64,000 bases of DNA from Halocaridina rubra (taxonomy: Eukaryota; Arthropoda; Malacostraca; Decapoda; Atyidae), in the NCBI GenBank assembly GCA_037179515.1, contig JAXCGZ010004123.1, forward strand, positions 1 through 64,000, given 5' to 3'. The translations under genes and the position numbers were made by a program. Shown one piece after another: positions 28,965 through 40,910 of this stretch. The notes beneath the pieces were generated by a model, which saw only the letters and a program-made list of their open reading frames with translations, made no database searches and was not told the DNA's origin. Position 1 is the stretch's first letter. Every line of letters begins with the position of its first letter.

Positions 28965-31900
28965 AGTGTTTTATATTTTCTGAGGGAGGGGGGTTAAAAA
29001 TACTTCCTCTGTGTTCCCTTGCGTGTCGTAAAGTTGACTAAATGGGGCAGAGCAGGGGGACTGGGATCCCCTCCTCTGTATTTTACTTCCTACGAATAGG
29101 TAAAAGATGTGAGGGTACTCCGGCAGGAGAGATCCAGCCAGAACCCTAGTAATTGGGTCTCTGAATGTGCGTGGTTCTGGTGTAAATGAAAGTAAAAGGA
29201 AGGTGATAGGGAGTATGTTTGTGGAGAGAAAGATAGATGCACATGCATTGACCAAAACTAAGATAAAAGGGAATGGTGAGGTGACATTTGGGAAAGTGGT
29301 AGGTAGGGTGTATGGAGTTGAGAGGGAGAGGCTCTGTTATTAAGTGAAGAGATGAATAAGTGAGTGGTAGAAAGGAAGAAAGTATCTTCTCGAATAATAG
29401 TGGTTAAAATGAGACTGGGATGTGAGGCGTGGGCGTTTGTGAATACATATGGCCCTGGCAGTGAAAGAGGTGAGGAAGATAGAGAAGAATTTTGGATGAA
29501 ATTGAACGAGTGTGTGGAATACTTGGGAATGAATGTGAATGTGGTGTTGATGGGAGATTTGAATGCTAGAGTAAGGAATGAGCCAGTGGATGGTGTAATT
29601 GGGAAGTATGGAGTACCTGGTAGGAATGAGAGTGGAGAGAAAATTATAGAAATGTGTATTGAGAGAGATTTTGATTGCTAATACTGTATTTAAAAAGAAG
29701 GATGTGCACAAGTATGCATGGGTCAGAGTGGATAATGGAAGAGTAGTTGACAGCATTAATGGATTTGGTGAACAGGAGGATTGGAAGAGTATTTTATGTG
29801 AATGTAGTGAGAGTAGCTAGTGGTGGAATATCTGACCATTATTTAGTGGAAAGTAGAGTGAGAGTGGGAGAAAAGTGGAGAGAGTAGGGAAGCGAGAGAA
29901 GAAGAGAGGTGCTAAATGTGAATGAATTGTATAAGAAAGAGAAAGACTGAGTATAAGGCTAGTGTGAGCAATGTGTGGGATGTAGTGAAAGAGAAAGTGG
30001 AGGAGGGAGTGAAAGAAGAATGGGGCTGTCTCAAGGAGGAAGTTATGAAGTGTGCCGAGGCAGTGTGTGGAAGGAGACCATCTGGTGGAAGTAAAATGAA
30101 TGGTAGTGAATAGTGGATTGAGCAGGTGAGTGCAGTAGTGGCTGAAAAAAAGCAGGCATATGAGAGACATATGAAAGGTATTGTGCAAAGAAAAGCTTAG
30201 CGAAGCATGTGGTGAGGGAGGCAAAGAGAGAAGTGAATGTAAGGTGGGGCAGATACTTGTCTGAGAATTTTGAAAGGAATAAAAAGATGTTTTGGAAGGA
30301 AGTGAAAGAGTGAGGAAAGGTGAATGTGGTAAGGAGGAGAGGGTGAAAGGAGCGGATGGGAAATTGCTAATGGATGAAATAAAGGTTAGAGAGATGGGCT
30401 GAATATTTCAAGAACCTGCTGAATGAAGATGATATGAGGCAGAGATTCTGGCTGTGGAAAAAGAATAGAGAATGCCAATGTTTGGAGATGAGATTGATAG
30501 CGATATAACAAAAGCGGAGGTACGTTTGGCATTGAGAGCAACAAAAGCAGATAAAGCACCAGGGATAGATGGGTGTCATGCTGAATGCTTGCCAAAAGGT
30601 GGTAAGGTTGTTGAATGTATGTTTCAGGAATGGGAGGGCTCCAGTTGATTGGAGGAGTGCATTTGTAGTTCCACTTTACAAAGGGAAGGGAGATAAGTAT
30701 GAGTGTAGTAGTTTTAAGGCAATTAGTTTGTTGCGTGTAGTTGGTAAGGTATATGGAAGTGTGTTAATTGAGATTATATATTATTAGGAAAGGTACCGAG
30801 AGATTGATTGGGGAAGAACAGCGTGGGTCCAGGAGAGGAAGAGGATGTGTGGATCAGGTGTTTGCAGTAAGACAGGTGTGTGAGAAGTTCTTGGAGAAAG
30901 GTAGGGACACTTTTTGGGCCTTTATTGATTTAGAGAGAGCGTATGACAGGGTAGATTGAGAGGGTTTTAGAAGGTGCTGCGATTGTATGGAATATGTGGA
31001 AGTTTGTTGAATGCGGTGAAGAGTTTTTACGTGAATAGTAGAGCATACGTGAGAGTTGGGAATGGTATGAGTGATTGGTTTGAGGTGAATGTTGGGTTAC
31101 ATCAAGGTTGTGTAATGTCGCCATGGTTATTTAATATGTATATGGATGGAGTGGTAAGGGAAGTAAATGAAAGAGTATTAGACAGAGGCTTGGAACTAGT
31201 GGGTAATGATGGAAGGTTGTGGAAATTGAGTCAGTTGCTATTTGCAGATGATACTGTACTGTTAGCTGATACTGAAAATTAATTGAATCATTTGGTGACT
31301 GAGTTTATTAGTGTGTGTGAAAGAAGGAAGTTGCAGGTGAATATTGGTAGAAGTAAAGTCATGAGATGCATGAGGAGTGTTAATGTTGGCAGATTGAACG
31401 TAGGAGTGAATTGGGAATTGCTTGAAGTAGTATAGAATTTTAAGTATCTTAGGTCGCCTGTATCAAGGAGTGGGAGGGTGTAGAGGTAAATCACAGAGTG
31501 ATGGAAGCTAGTACAAGTCTAGGTAGATTAGAAAGTGTAATGAGAAATAGATATTTGGGAATGTGAGAAATAGATATTTGGGAATGAATGCAAAGAGAAG
31601 GATATATGAAGGTGTGATTGTGCCGACAGCATTGTATGGAGCAGAGACTTGGAATGCAAGAGAGGATGAAGAGAACAAGTTGAATGCAATGGAGATGAGG
31701 TGTTTGAGAGGTATGATCGGTGTATATAGAATAGATAGAATCAGAAATTAGGATGTCAGGCAGAGGACATGTGTTGGAATGAAGCAGTCAGATAGGTTAG
31801 ATCAGAGAGTGTTGAGATGGTTTGGACACATGGAAAGGATGAGTAAACAATAAATAGTGAAGAGAGTGTGGAGTGCAGAAGTGATTGGAGTTAGGTCAAG

Positions 31901-32340
31901 AGGGAGAGCTAGAATGAGATGGATGGATGGTGTGAAAAGAGCACTGACTGCACTTGGATTATCAGTGGAACAGGGAAGAGTGCATGCAAGAGATAGGAAT
32001 GAGTGGAGGAAGATTGTGCATATATGACGCAGCCCAAAGGGATTTCTCGCACCTGGTAGCTCAGTGACCTGTCGTGGACAGGTGTGAGGGGAGTTGCCAT
32101 GTGATGGAGCAGTGGGGGTAAACCAGCTAGGGCTGTCGGGCCTCATTGTAGAATATCCTTGCCTGCCTACCTTGTGGATGACCCAAGCAGGGTGGAAGGG
32201 GGGAGAAGTGGCAACCGTTTATTCCCAAAGAACTGAGAGGAGTGGTTGAGGTGTGTGTGGATCATGGTGGATGCACGTTTCTTGGCTCTTCCACCCCCCC
32301 TTACAAGGGGGAATGAGGTATGTGTATATGTATGTATGTA
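28965..32340 (+). mobile_element. RTE-like LINE, nearly full length but decayed
   Basis: Endonuclease at 29145-29680: start GSLNVRGSG, then VNVVLMGDLNARV. Reverse transcriptase at 30480-31280: APGIDG, FIDLERAYDRVD, HQGCVMSPWLFNMYM, catalytic FADDTVLLAD. C-terminal part at 31563-31751 (YEGVIVPTALYGAETW). At least eight stops or frame shifts. The 3' untranslated region ends with a palindromic CCCCCCCTTACAAGGGGGAA (32293-32313) and TATG repeats. No tRNA-like head. Confidence 0.88.
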
Positions 32341-33021
32341 TATATACTTTCTAGAGAAGTATTACAACTCTCCTAGATTTAGATCTTTAGTATTGTTGTC
32401 ATTCTTGAATGAATATTATACCGCGTTGGTATAGAATACAAGCAATATGTTTTATACAGCATATATTTATTCTTACTTCTGTCATTACAACTGTTTTATT
32501 AAAATGTTGTAGAGTTCTCTTGAATCCTTAAACTGTGACATTTTTTGTCTTGTACTTTGCCTGTCAACATGTATGACTTACTTTTTTTCGGAATGCTCCC
32601 TTAATGCTACCTTGAACTTTTATACCTTCTTTTTATGTCTTAAGCACAAAGGCTAACTTAAGGCCTTCCTCTAATGACTTTGTAATGATAAAGTAACAGA
32701 TCATATAACACTCAATATGTATTAAATTATGAATATGAAATATAATGTGCCGCTAGATATAATGTTATTTTTTTCTCTGTAAATACTGCATGTCCATTTA
32801 TTGTCATTGAATAGAAAATTATGTAAATTATTATCAGATTACTACAATATCCCACATTTTAATAATTTTGTAAAAAAAAATTCTCTTTTGTATTTATAAT
32901 TTAATAATCACCGTGAAAGATTATTATTAAAGATGACATTTTTGTTAAAGTGCCATCATTTGATGCATTAACTAAATACAATAAACTAATCCTTTGTGAG
33001 GTGAAATCATGTTCCTGACTG
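32341..33021. other. Intron, no insert recognised
   Basis: AT-rich. Nothing recognised. Confidence 0.5.
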
Positions 33022-33031
33022 GTTATTATTA

Positions 33032-33100
<69 letters not shown>

Positions 33101-33128
33101 TATTATTATTATTATTATTATTTTTATT
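33022..33128. repeat. (ATT)n microsatellite
   Basis: Trinucleotide tract with a few interruptions. It creates a long asparagine run on the minus strand, which is not a gene. Confidence 0.97.
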
Positions 33129-33376
33129 GTTATAAGCCAAGCAGCAAGCCCAGCTGGAATAAGTTAGCCTATAAACCAGATGGAAGCGTCTTGGTAGTGA
33201 AAACAAAAGATAGAAAAAAGAAGATAGAAAATATAGAATTATAAGAAAATTACACAACTCAGATTACAGTACTGGCATCATTCAACTAATATTTTATAAA
33301 TTCAGCATCATAGTATGCTTAGTAAAAATCCATATGTTCCTAGCTTAAAGTAACTATCTCCTAATAATTTTTAAAG

Positions 33377-33585
33377 CTTTGTGTGACGAAGACGACAGTG
33401 ACAGCCTTGAGAAACTGTCTGTAGCTATGCTTGAATATTACCGATATTCTGCACCTGAACATTCAGCAACTTTGCCAGCCATAGGTGAAATAAAAGCACT
33501 ATGTGAAATTGTTGATGGAGAATTGACGTTTTCACGTGTTCGTGTCCTTAATGTATACAATAAAAATAGAGGAACATTAATTGAG
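33377..33585 (+). CDS. Tudor gene exon: second Tudor barrel, start
   Basis: Acceptor TTTTAAAG, donor GAG|GTAAAG. Encodes CDEDDSDSLEKLSVAMLEYY, then LPAIGEIKALCEIVDGELTF and SRVRVLNVYNKNRGTLIE. G-x-I-KA-x-C is the usual opening of the barrel, with TFSRVRVLNV as the second strand. Confidence 0.9.
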
Positions 33586-33838
33586 GTAAAGTGAATTATC
33601 TTTTCAACGTAGTTAATATTTCCTGTTTTGACATTTTAGATTTTGTAGAATTGTAGTTTTAAAAGGCCAGCAAGTACTTTCAGATTTCACAAAGCCACTT
33701 AATAATTTTAGACAATTATTTTACAGTAGCTGAAAAGTACTTGTCTACTCCAGTGGTACAGTTTTGTTTGAGGTCAAAAGATCAATTGTAAATCTGCCAA
33801 ATGGTTATTTTTGGAATAAGTGAATAATTGATACATAA

Positions 33839-33841
<3 letters not shown>

Positions 33842-33911
<70 letters not shown>
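33842..33911. repeat. (AT)n microsatellite, left flank of inverted array 2
   Basis: About 70 bp of AT dinucleotide directly abutting the first minus-oriented tRNA-like unit. Confidence 0.98.
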
Positions 33912-33914
<3 letters not shown>

Positions 33915-35049
33915 TAATTTTTACACTGACTGGGACTTGAACCTAGGATACGTAATTACTATGCCATGGCGTTACCAACTACACCACAGAAGGGCGCTAC
34001 CAACTAGACCACAGAAGGTCTATTAAACACACCTTACAGCTTTTATCTGCTATACTAGGGATGAATGCATTCTATCTGAATTCCACTCTGTTCATATAAC
34101 AGCTTCCCCCAACCTCTCTCGTGGCTTCGTTTTCACAATTAATTCAATTCCCAATCTTATTCGGGACCAACAGTTTTCAAATAGGCACATTACCATATGT
34201 GAAGGCATGAGTAATATTTACCCAGACCGGGACTTGAACATAGGACATATAATTACTATGCCAAAGCACTACCAACTATACCACAGAAGGTCTAAAAGGG
34301 AAACACACCTTACAGCTTTTATCTTCTATACTAGGGATAAATGCATTTTATCTAAATGCCACTCTGTTCATATAACAGTTTCCCCCAACCTCACTAGTGG
34401 CTTCGTTTACGCATTTAATTCAACTCCCAATCTTAGTTGGGACCAACAATAATCAAATAAGCACATTACCATACGCGAAAACCTGCATAATTTTTACCCC
34501 AACCGGGACTTGAACCTAGGAATCTAGGACATAGGTTCAACTCCTGGTCGGTGGTAGATATTATTCATGTTTTTACATATAGTAATGTGCTTATTTGATT
34601 ATTATTGGTCTTTAATGAGATTGAGAGTTGAATTAAATGCGATAACAAAGCCACGATTGAGGTTGGGGGTAACTGTAATATGAGCAGAGTGGCATTCAGA
34701 TAGACTGCGTTCATCCCTAGTTTAGTAGATAAAAGCTGTAAGGTGTGTTTCCCTTTTAGACTGTCTGTGGTGTAGTTGGTAGCATTTTGGCATAATAATT
34801 ATATATCCTAGGTTCAAGTCCCGGGCAGGGTAAAAATTATTCATGTTTTCACATATGGTAATGGAATTATTTGATTTTTGTTGGTTCTGAATGAGATTGG
34901 GAGTTGATTTAAATGCAAAAACAAAGCCACAAGTAAAGGTTGGGGGAAACTGTAAAATTAATAGAATGGCATTCAGGTAGAATGCATTCATCCCTAGTAT
35001 AGCAGATAAAAGCTGTAAGGTGTGTTTCCCTTTTAGACCTTCTGTGGTG
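33912..35049. repeat. Inverted tRNA-like array 2 (older), main part
   Basis: Diverged versions of the 277-bp unit seen at 2549-4987. Three minus-oriented heads (near 33927, 34225, 34501), then plus-oriented heads near 34530 and 34807, with the switch near 34520. B boxes are decayed (GGTTCAAGTCC). The last plus unit is interrupted at TGTGGTGTA by a Tigger and resumes at 38237. Confidence 0.88.
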
Positions 35050-35998
35050 TACTGTAACTCCTTGCTATATCGCGGTTCACCTATCGCGTTTTCAGTGCAT
35101 TGCTGATTTTTTTGCCGATTTTTTTTTCTGGGTATATGCGAGAATATTAAAAAATTAAAATATTCTGTATTTACGTTATTGAAAAAAAATTTTTTCTCAT
35201 TATTTTATTGATAAAAAAAAGTATTTCCCAGCCTAAGAATAAAAAAACAGTAAGAAATTGTAAAAGAACAGTAAGAAATTGTAAAAAACATAAATTTAAA
35301 CATGTAACTCTGCACCACAGAAAGTACAATACCAGTATCGGCGTTTCGGAAAACACAAAGAGTCGCACCTACGTGAGCTAGCATATATTAAAATTTCCAA
35401 TATTTTCATTATTTTATTGATTAAAAAATGTATTTCTTAGCCTAAGAATAATAAAACAGTAAAAAATAGTAAAAAACATAAATACTCACAGTATTGCACC
35501 ATGTAAAATATGATACTGGTATCAGCGTTTTGGAAAATGAAAAGGGTCTTACCTACGTGAGCTAGTACATATTAAAATTTCCAGTATTTTCATTATTTTA
35601 TTGATAAAGTATTTCCTAGCCTAAGAGTAATAAAACAGTAAAAAATAGTAAAAAACATAAATTTAAACATATAACTCACAGCATTGCACCATGTGAAATA
35701 CTGTGCGATTGCATACACTGTATTGGCGTCTTGGAAAACGCAAAGGCTCGCACCAAAGTGAGATAGTTCATAGGATGCTATTGGCTGAAAGGGTGGGAGA
35801 CGACGAATCACATAATTGTTTTTCTGTATGTTCTGTATCATGGGGTCTGCTTGCCTTTTTGATTGAAGCTTGTTCTCCCACCATCTTCCATTGTCTTGCC
35901 TCACTCGTTCAGTCTAACTCACATGCACAATGTTTGCGTTGTGCTTCTTAATACGTTGTGCTTGTGATTTTCTTTACTCACGTATTTCAACCTTTGCA

Positions 35999-37743
35999 AT
36001 GCCTCCCAAGCGTCCTTCATCTTCTAAGGCTTCTGGTAGTGAGCCTAAGTGGCAAAGGGAGATGTTAACCATAACAGATAAGGTAAAACTGGTAGATATG
36101 CTGAAAGAATTAAGAAGTTTTGCGGGTGTCGGCCGCCATTTTGGCCTCAACAAATCTTTTGTTCGCTACATCCAAAAGGACGAGGCAAATATTGGGAAAA
36201 CAACGAATATTTCATTTAGTAAAACAGTGAAGAGGGTCGTAGCACTCCGCAATAAGATAATAGTGCGGATGGAATCTGCTATGGCCCTGTAGATTGCTGA
36301 TTACAGAAAGAAGAACATCAGCATAGACACCAATATCACACAAAGGCGAAGAAGCTGTACGATTCATTCACTGCAAACAAACCCGACGATGACAGTGGCG
36401 ACCGTGGAGAGGAGGAGAGAGAAGAAGATATCGACGACCCACAACCAGGACCCTCCAGCGATTCTCCACCGAGGAAACAATCGTTCGTGGCAGTTAAGGG
36501 ATGGTTCTTCAAATTTCAAAAACGCTATGGCCTAAAGAGCGTTTCGGTTTATAGCGAAGCTGCCTCTGCTGATACAGTTGCAGCTGAAGATTATGTGAAC
36601 AATGATTTTAAGAAAATTATCGCAGAGAGGGAATATGCTCCTGAGCAAGTGTTTAACATGGATGAGACTGGGTTATTTTTGAAGAGAATGCCGTCTCAGA
36701 CTTTTTTCTTCAAGGAAGAAGCTAAACCCCCGGGATTTAAAGCACACAAAGACCGCATTACCCTCATCATGTGCGGGAATGCTGCGGGCTTCATGTTAAA
36801 GCCTGGGCTTATCTACAAGTAAAAGAACCCTAGGGCTTTGAAGAATAAGAATAAGAATCTGCTTCCAGTGTATTGGATGCATAACCCTAAAGCCTGGTTC
36901 ATGAAAAGCCTCACATTGGACTGGTTTCACCAATGCTTTATCCCTCAGGTCAAAATTTACCTTGCGGAAAAAGGCCTCGAATTTGAAGTCCTTCTTTTGA
37001 TGGATAATGCTGGTGGCCACGCTACTAATCTCGAATATGACGGTGTTCAAGTAGAGTTCTTGCCACCGAATAGAACATCACTGATTCAGCCTATGGAACA
37101 AGGCGTTATTCGTGCGTTCAAGGCCCTCTACACACGAAATGCCCTGGTGAACCTGGTTGAATCCATGGATTCGGATGAAGAATTCTTAATGAAGACTCAC
37201 TGGCATAATTACGTGATTGCTACATGCCTTCAAAATATTAAGAATGCGATCAGTGAGATGATGCTGGCCACAATCAATGCCAGCTATAAGAAACTGTGGC
37301 CCGAAGTCATCTACGACTACAAGGGATTCGTTCATGACAAAGTCCATGACTTGGCAGTTGCGAAAGCTGTGAAGTTGGCTGCTGCGAAAGCTATGAAGTT
37401 TGCTGCATTGCTAGGAGGAGAAGGCTTTAAAGATATGACTCAAGAAGACGTGAATGAACTGATTGACTGCCACTCGCAACCTTTGACTGATGAAGACTTG
37501 GAGGAAATGACAAAATCAGCGAGTGAAGAAGAGGAAGAACAACCAGAGGAAACGCACGAAGAAATCGAAGAACCTGGCCTTACACTCAAACGTCTGGCAG
37601 CCATGTATGAATATTTGAAAGCAGTCCAACAACTCTCGCAAGAACATGACGATAATATGGTTCGTTCGGTGACCTTCTGCAATCTTCTCGATGATGCCAT
37701 GATTCCTTACAAGACCATCTTCCATCAAAAGAAGAAACAGTAA
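35999..37743 (+). pseudogene. Tigger transposase, three lesions
   Basis: N-terminal helix-turn-helix (MPPKRPSSSKASGSEPK, FAGVGRHFGLNKSFVRYIQK), CENP-B-like second DNA-binding part (VKGWFFKFQKRYGL), then the DDE/D nuclease: first Asp in NMDETGLF, second in LLMDNAGGHA, third acidic position in IQPMEQGVIRAF. Tigger proteins usually have MDQG there, so this is Glu in place of Asp. An acidic tail (ASEEEEEQPEE) follows. Broken by TAG at 36290, a frameshift near 36335-36350 and TAA at 36820. Confidence 0.92.
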
Positions 37744-37839
37744 CAGCAACTCCCCATTACCATGTTCTTCTCTTGCAAAAAGCAGCCGTAAAGCTGTCAT
37801 TGGCTGCGGAATAATTTCCTCTGGAGTTTATACACGTCA

Positions 37840-38150
37840 TCACCACCTCATTCACGGTAAGTTTAACTATCACGTTCATATAAATTTACGCTTGCATTCT
37901 GATATTTATAAAGTAAAGTTTTTTTTCTTCAACAGTGCAGGGAGGGTTTATACAGTAAAGGTAAAAATAAATGTAAAATAGCTATGTATATGTGTGTCAC
38001 ATCATCATCACCTCATTCATGGTAAGTTTACCTATGACTTTCATATAAATTTACGCTTGCATGCTGTTATTAATAAAATGAAGGGTGGTCCTTTAACAGT
38101 GTAGGGAGGGTATATACAGTAAAGGTAAAAAAAATGTAAAATACCAATAT
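37840..38150. repeat. Tigger D 3' minisatellite
   Basis: About two units related to the 165-169 bp unit at 1073-2036 (ACAGTGCAGGGAGGGTTTAT). Confidence 0.85.
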
Positions 38151-38236
38151 ATATAGGGTGATCCTAGTTTGCGGAAATTCACTTATCGCGGCCGGTCCCA
38201 GAACCGAACCCCCGCGATAAACGAGGGGTTACTGTA

Positions 38237-38480
<244 letters not shown>

Positions 38481-38495
38481 GCATGCTTCTTCTAG

Positions 38496-38585
38496 GTATT
38501 TTTCATTGATAATGGCAACACGTCTTGGGTGAAAGAAGAACAGCTGAGACCCTTTGCTCCCCAATTTGCTCATGCACCTCCTCAG
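38496..38585 (+). CDS. Tudor gene exon: second Tudor barrel, core
   Basis: Acceptor TTCTTCTAG, donor CAG|GTATGC, phase 0. Encodes VFFIDNGNTSWVKEEQLRPF. V-F-F-I-D-N-G-N is the textbook Tudor core motif, including the Asp and Asn that contact methylarginine. The acceptor lies 17 bp from an AT tract. Confidence 0.95.
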
Positions 38586-39149
38586 GTATGCACATTATAA
38601 TTTACAGTTCGTTTTGTAATGCTTACCTGCAATCGCTTTAAGTATTTATTTTTAATTTGTGTAACACCAGGACGGTCAAAGAAAGCATTCAAGAAAATAT
38701 AGCAGCTTAAGGATAAGGCAGAATTAAGGGAATGATAAACAGTCATAAAAGAAAGGCTGAATAAATAGTAAAACTAATGAAAACTTATGATAATGATATC
38801 TTACGGTTTTCTGTTGTTTAATGTTTACCTCTGCATTAACATTAATTCTTGCCAGACATATTAATTATTTCTTGTTTTTATTTTATAGTATGTGTCAGAT
38901 TTTACCTATAAATAATTATAGATCTGATATTATGATAATGCTTTCTCCATGGACATTGGCAGTGGAGCCATATATGATTGATTTAGATATACATGATTGA
39001 TTTAGACACAATTTGTCAAAACGTGTATATTTTCTGCTTAAAATGTCTTTTATATTTAGTAATCATATTTTAAATGGTTGCTTATTGTTCTCTTTTCATA
39101 AGGAGGTAGCTGTAGCTTATAAATTTGTATATTACAGTTAGAAGAGGAC
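38586..39149. other. Intron, no insert recognised
   Basis: AT-rich. Nothing recognised. Confidence 0.5.
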
Positions 39150-39310
39150 CACGGAAACACAATTTTCAAAGCACATGACTCAGGAAGTGAAAAACCCGTG
39201 TTTGAGCCCACTGCAGAGCATTAGGAAGGGCATTCAGTTTTAATTTCCCAGTCCCATCCTTTGTTTGTCCAGCACCTTTTGAATGGGGAATTCATAGTGA
39301 TATAAAATGG
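39150..39310 (+). mobile_element. tRNA-derived SINE family A
   Basis: Head ACATGACTCAGGAAGTGAAA with B-box-like GTGTTTGAGCCC, body CATTAGGAAGGGCATTCAG and tail AATTCATAGTGATATAAAA. Near full length, same orientation as the Tudor gene. Confidence 0.8.
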
Positions 39311-39741
39311 CAAATATCAACATCCTTATCATAAGGATACCCCTATTAACTTGCCTCTTCCGACATACTGGGAATGCAAGACTGACAATTTCTCCCAACA
39401 CCAAGGGTAATAATTGGATATTTACTTTGATAAATAAATGAATTCTTTCGAGCATTGTACTTGACCCTTAATATGGTACGATGAAGAGAATTCTGCTGTA
39501 ATTTTCTTTTTAATAATAACTTAGCCACTTAAAGTGAAAATATAATGTTCTTAGCCATAAACGAGTGACTGGTAATGGCATCATAAGGTAGACTACATTA
39601 CATTCTTCGATATGAAGATATTGCTGATGTGGCTTTGCTTCTGTGGCACATTAGTTCTAATTAAATCCATTTTCAATTATAGCTACACAGTTTAATTATT
39701 AATTTATCGTATGTACATATTTCATACGTGACTGATTTCAG

Positions 39742-39866
39742 GCTATTCAGTGTTACTTAGAAGGATTAGATAAACCTAAGAAAGGTTGGAATGCTTACTC
39801 TGCTGAACAACTCCTACAGCTCACAGAAGGCGTTACTCTTGTTGCTGAAATAATGAATGTTGATAG
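39742..39866 (+). CDS. Tudor gene exon: SN-like half of second extended Tudor
   Basis: Acceptor GATTTCAG, donor AG|GTGAGA. Encodes AIQCYLEGLDKPKKGWNAYS and LTEGVTLVAEIMNVDR, the usual A-x-x-C-x-L start of the SN half after the barrel. Confidence 0.92.
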
Positions 39867-39964
39867 GTGAGAAATTGCAATTTATTCACGTGTATGTTAA
39901 TGGTACACTCATGCTGCTCTTTATTTATACTACATATTCTCAGCGACTGCATAGTTGAATGTAA

Positions 39965-40175
39965 AACTGGGTTCGTGGTTTTGACAGAGTGGAAAGGGAA
40001 TAATATTTATATATGGCTGGCTCTAGAAGTAGAGGTCATAATTAGATGCTGCGCAAGAAAACTTCTTTGCAGGATGTAAAGAAATAGTTGATACTTGGAA
40101 TTGGCCAATGGAGGAAACAATAATGCATAATGCATTCATAGTTTTAAGGATAGATATGATAAGCGCTAGTGAGTA
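39965..40175 (+). mobile_element. LINE family X, old diverged 3' fragment
   Basis: GGCTGGCTCTAGAAGTAGAG and AAAACTTCTTTGCAGGATGT match the end of ORF2; the rest is diverged and partly deleted. Directly downstream of a Tudor exon. Confidence 0.75.
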
Positions 40176-40710
40176 AAAAATTGGTATCCACTATTAGCAC
40201 TGTTAAGTAAAAACGAGACTGGCTTTGTAAGTATTCCTTGTTTCAAATTTGGCTAGTTAGTGTAATGGGATCTTAACCTGAAATTTCAGATGATTGAAAA
40301 ATTACTACAGTATATACGGTTGATGCTGAGGATTAATGAAGACAATATGTAGCTCATGCAAAAGTCATAAATATATTAAGAACTTTTGGCATTGAGGACT
40401 GGAGAGAGGTGAAGAGAAGTTGGACAGAATAAGGATGATTGCATAATATGAGATATGAGGATGCAGAGAGGCTGAAGAGAAAAAGGAAGAGGAGCAAGAA
40501 CAATGAGTAGAGGTTGGAAGCCAACTAGTATTAATGATATTGTAACTAAGTCTTTGGAGATCGATGGAGAGGTAGCTGGTCATTGGCTATGCAGATTGGT
40601 AATGTCTTGTTTAAATGATGATTGAGTTTTCAGAGGCCAGGTAATGAGCATATGCTATTTTACATGAGTAAGGATAATATTCTGCTAGACATAGTGTCAA
40701 ATAAAAGATT
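40176..40710. other. Intron, no insert recognised
   Basis: Purine-rich stretch at 40390-40560 without a convincing frame. Nothing recognised. Confidence 0.4.
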
Positions 40711-40910
40711 AATTTTGGTGGTTGGTGTTCATGTTTGGTAAGATGTAATACTCATAGGTTCAACCAGTTATTTACTCTTAAAGATAAATGTGAGATATTT
40801 TCTATCTATCTATAGAAGAATTTCTCACATTTATCTTTAAGAGTAAGTAACTGGTTGAACCCATGAGTATCACTTCTTTCCAAGCATAAGCACTGACCAC
40901 CCAAGTTGGA
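40711..40910 (+). ncRNA. Long imperfect hairpin, candidate small-RNA precursor or palindromic MITE
   Basis: Inner stem: 40748-40795 pairs with 40823-40870 over 48 positions with one G-U pair and one A-C mismatch. The 27-nt loop itself has a TTCTAT/ATAGAA stem. Complementarity continues outward, less perfectly, to about 40711 and 40910; many of the outer differences are T opposite G, so RNA pairing would survive as wobble. It lies in an intron in the Tudor gene's sense strand. Expression cannot be judged from sequence. Confidence 0.6.

Larger units (their letters stand above)
35052..38234 (+). mobile_element. Tigger element D, full length with decayed transposase
   Basis: Left terminus CTGTAACTCCTTGCTATATC and right terminus in reverse CAGTAACCCCTCGTTTATCG are matching terminal inverted repeats. 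TA at 35050-35051 and 38235-38236 is the target duplication: removing the element restores the tRNA-like unit sequence GGTGTAGTTGGTAG. It carries a tandem 5' region, a transposase pseudogene and the 3' minisatellite (units near 37935 and 38095). Confidence 0.92.

Noticed and set aside
29364..31751. Several separate small genes suggested by open frames
   Set aside because: They are pieces of one decayed RTE-like LINE, in the expected domain order.
32901..33257. Asn-rich minus-strand protein
   Set aside because: Produced by the (ATT)n microsatellite.
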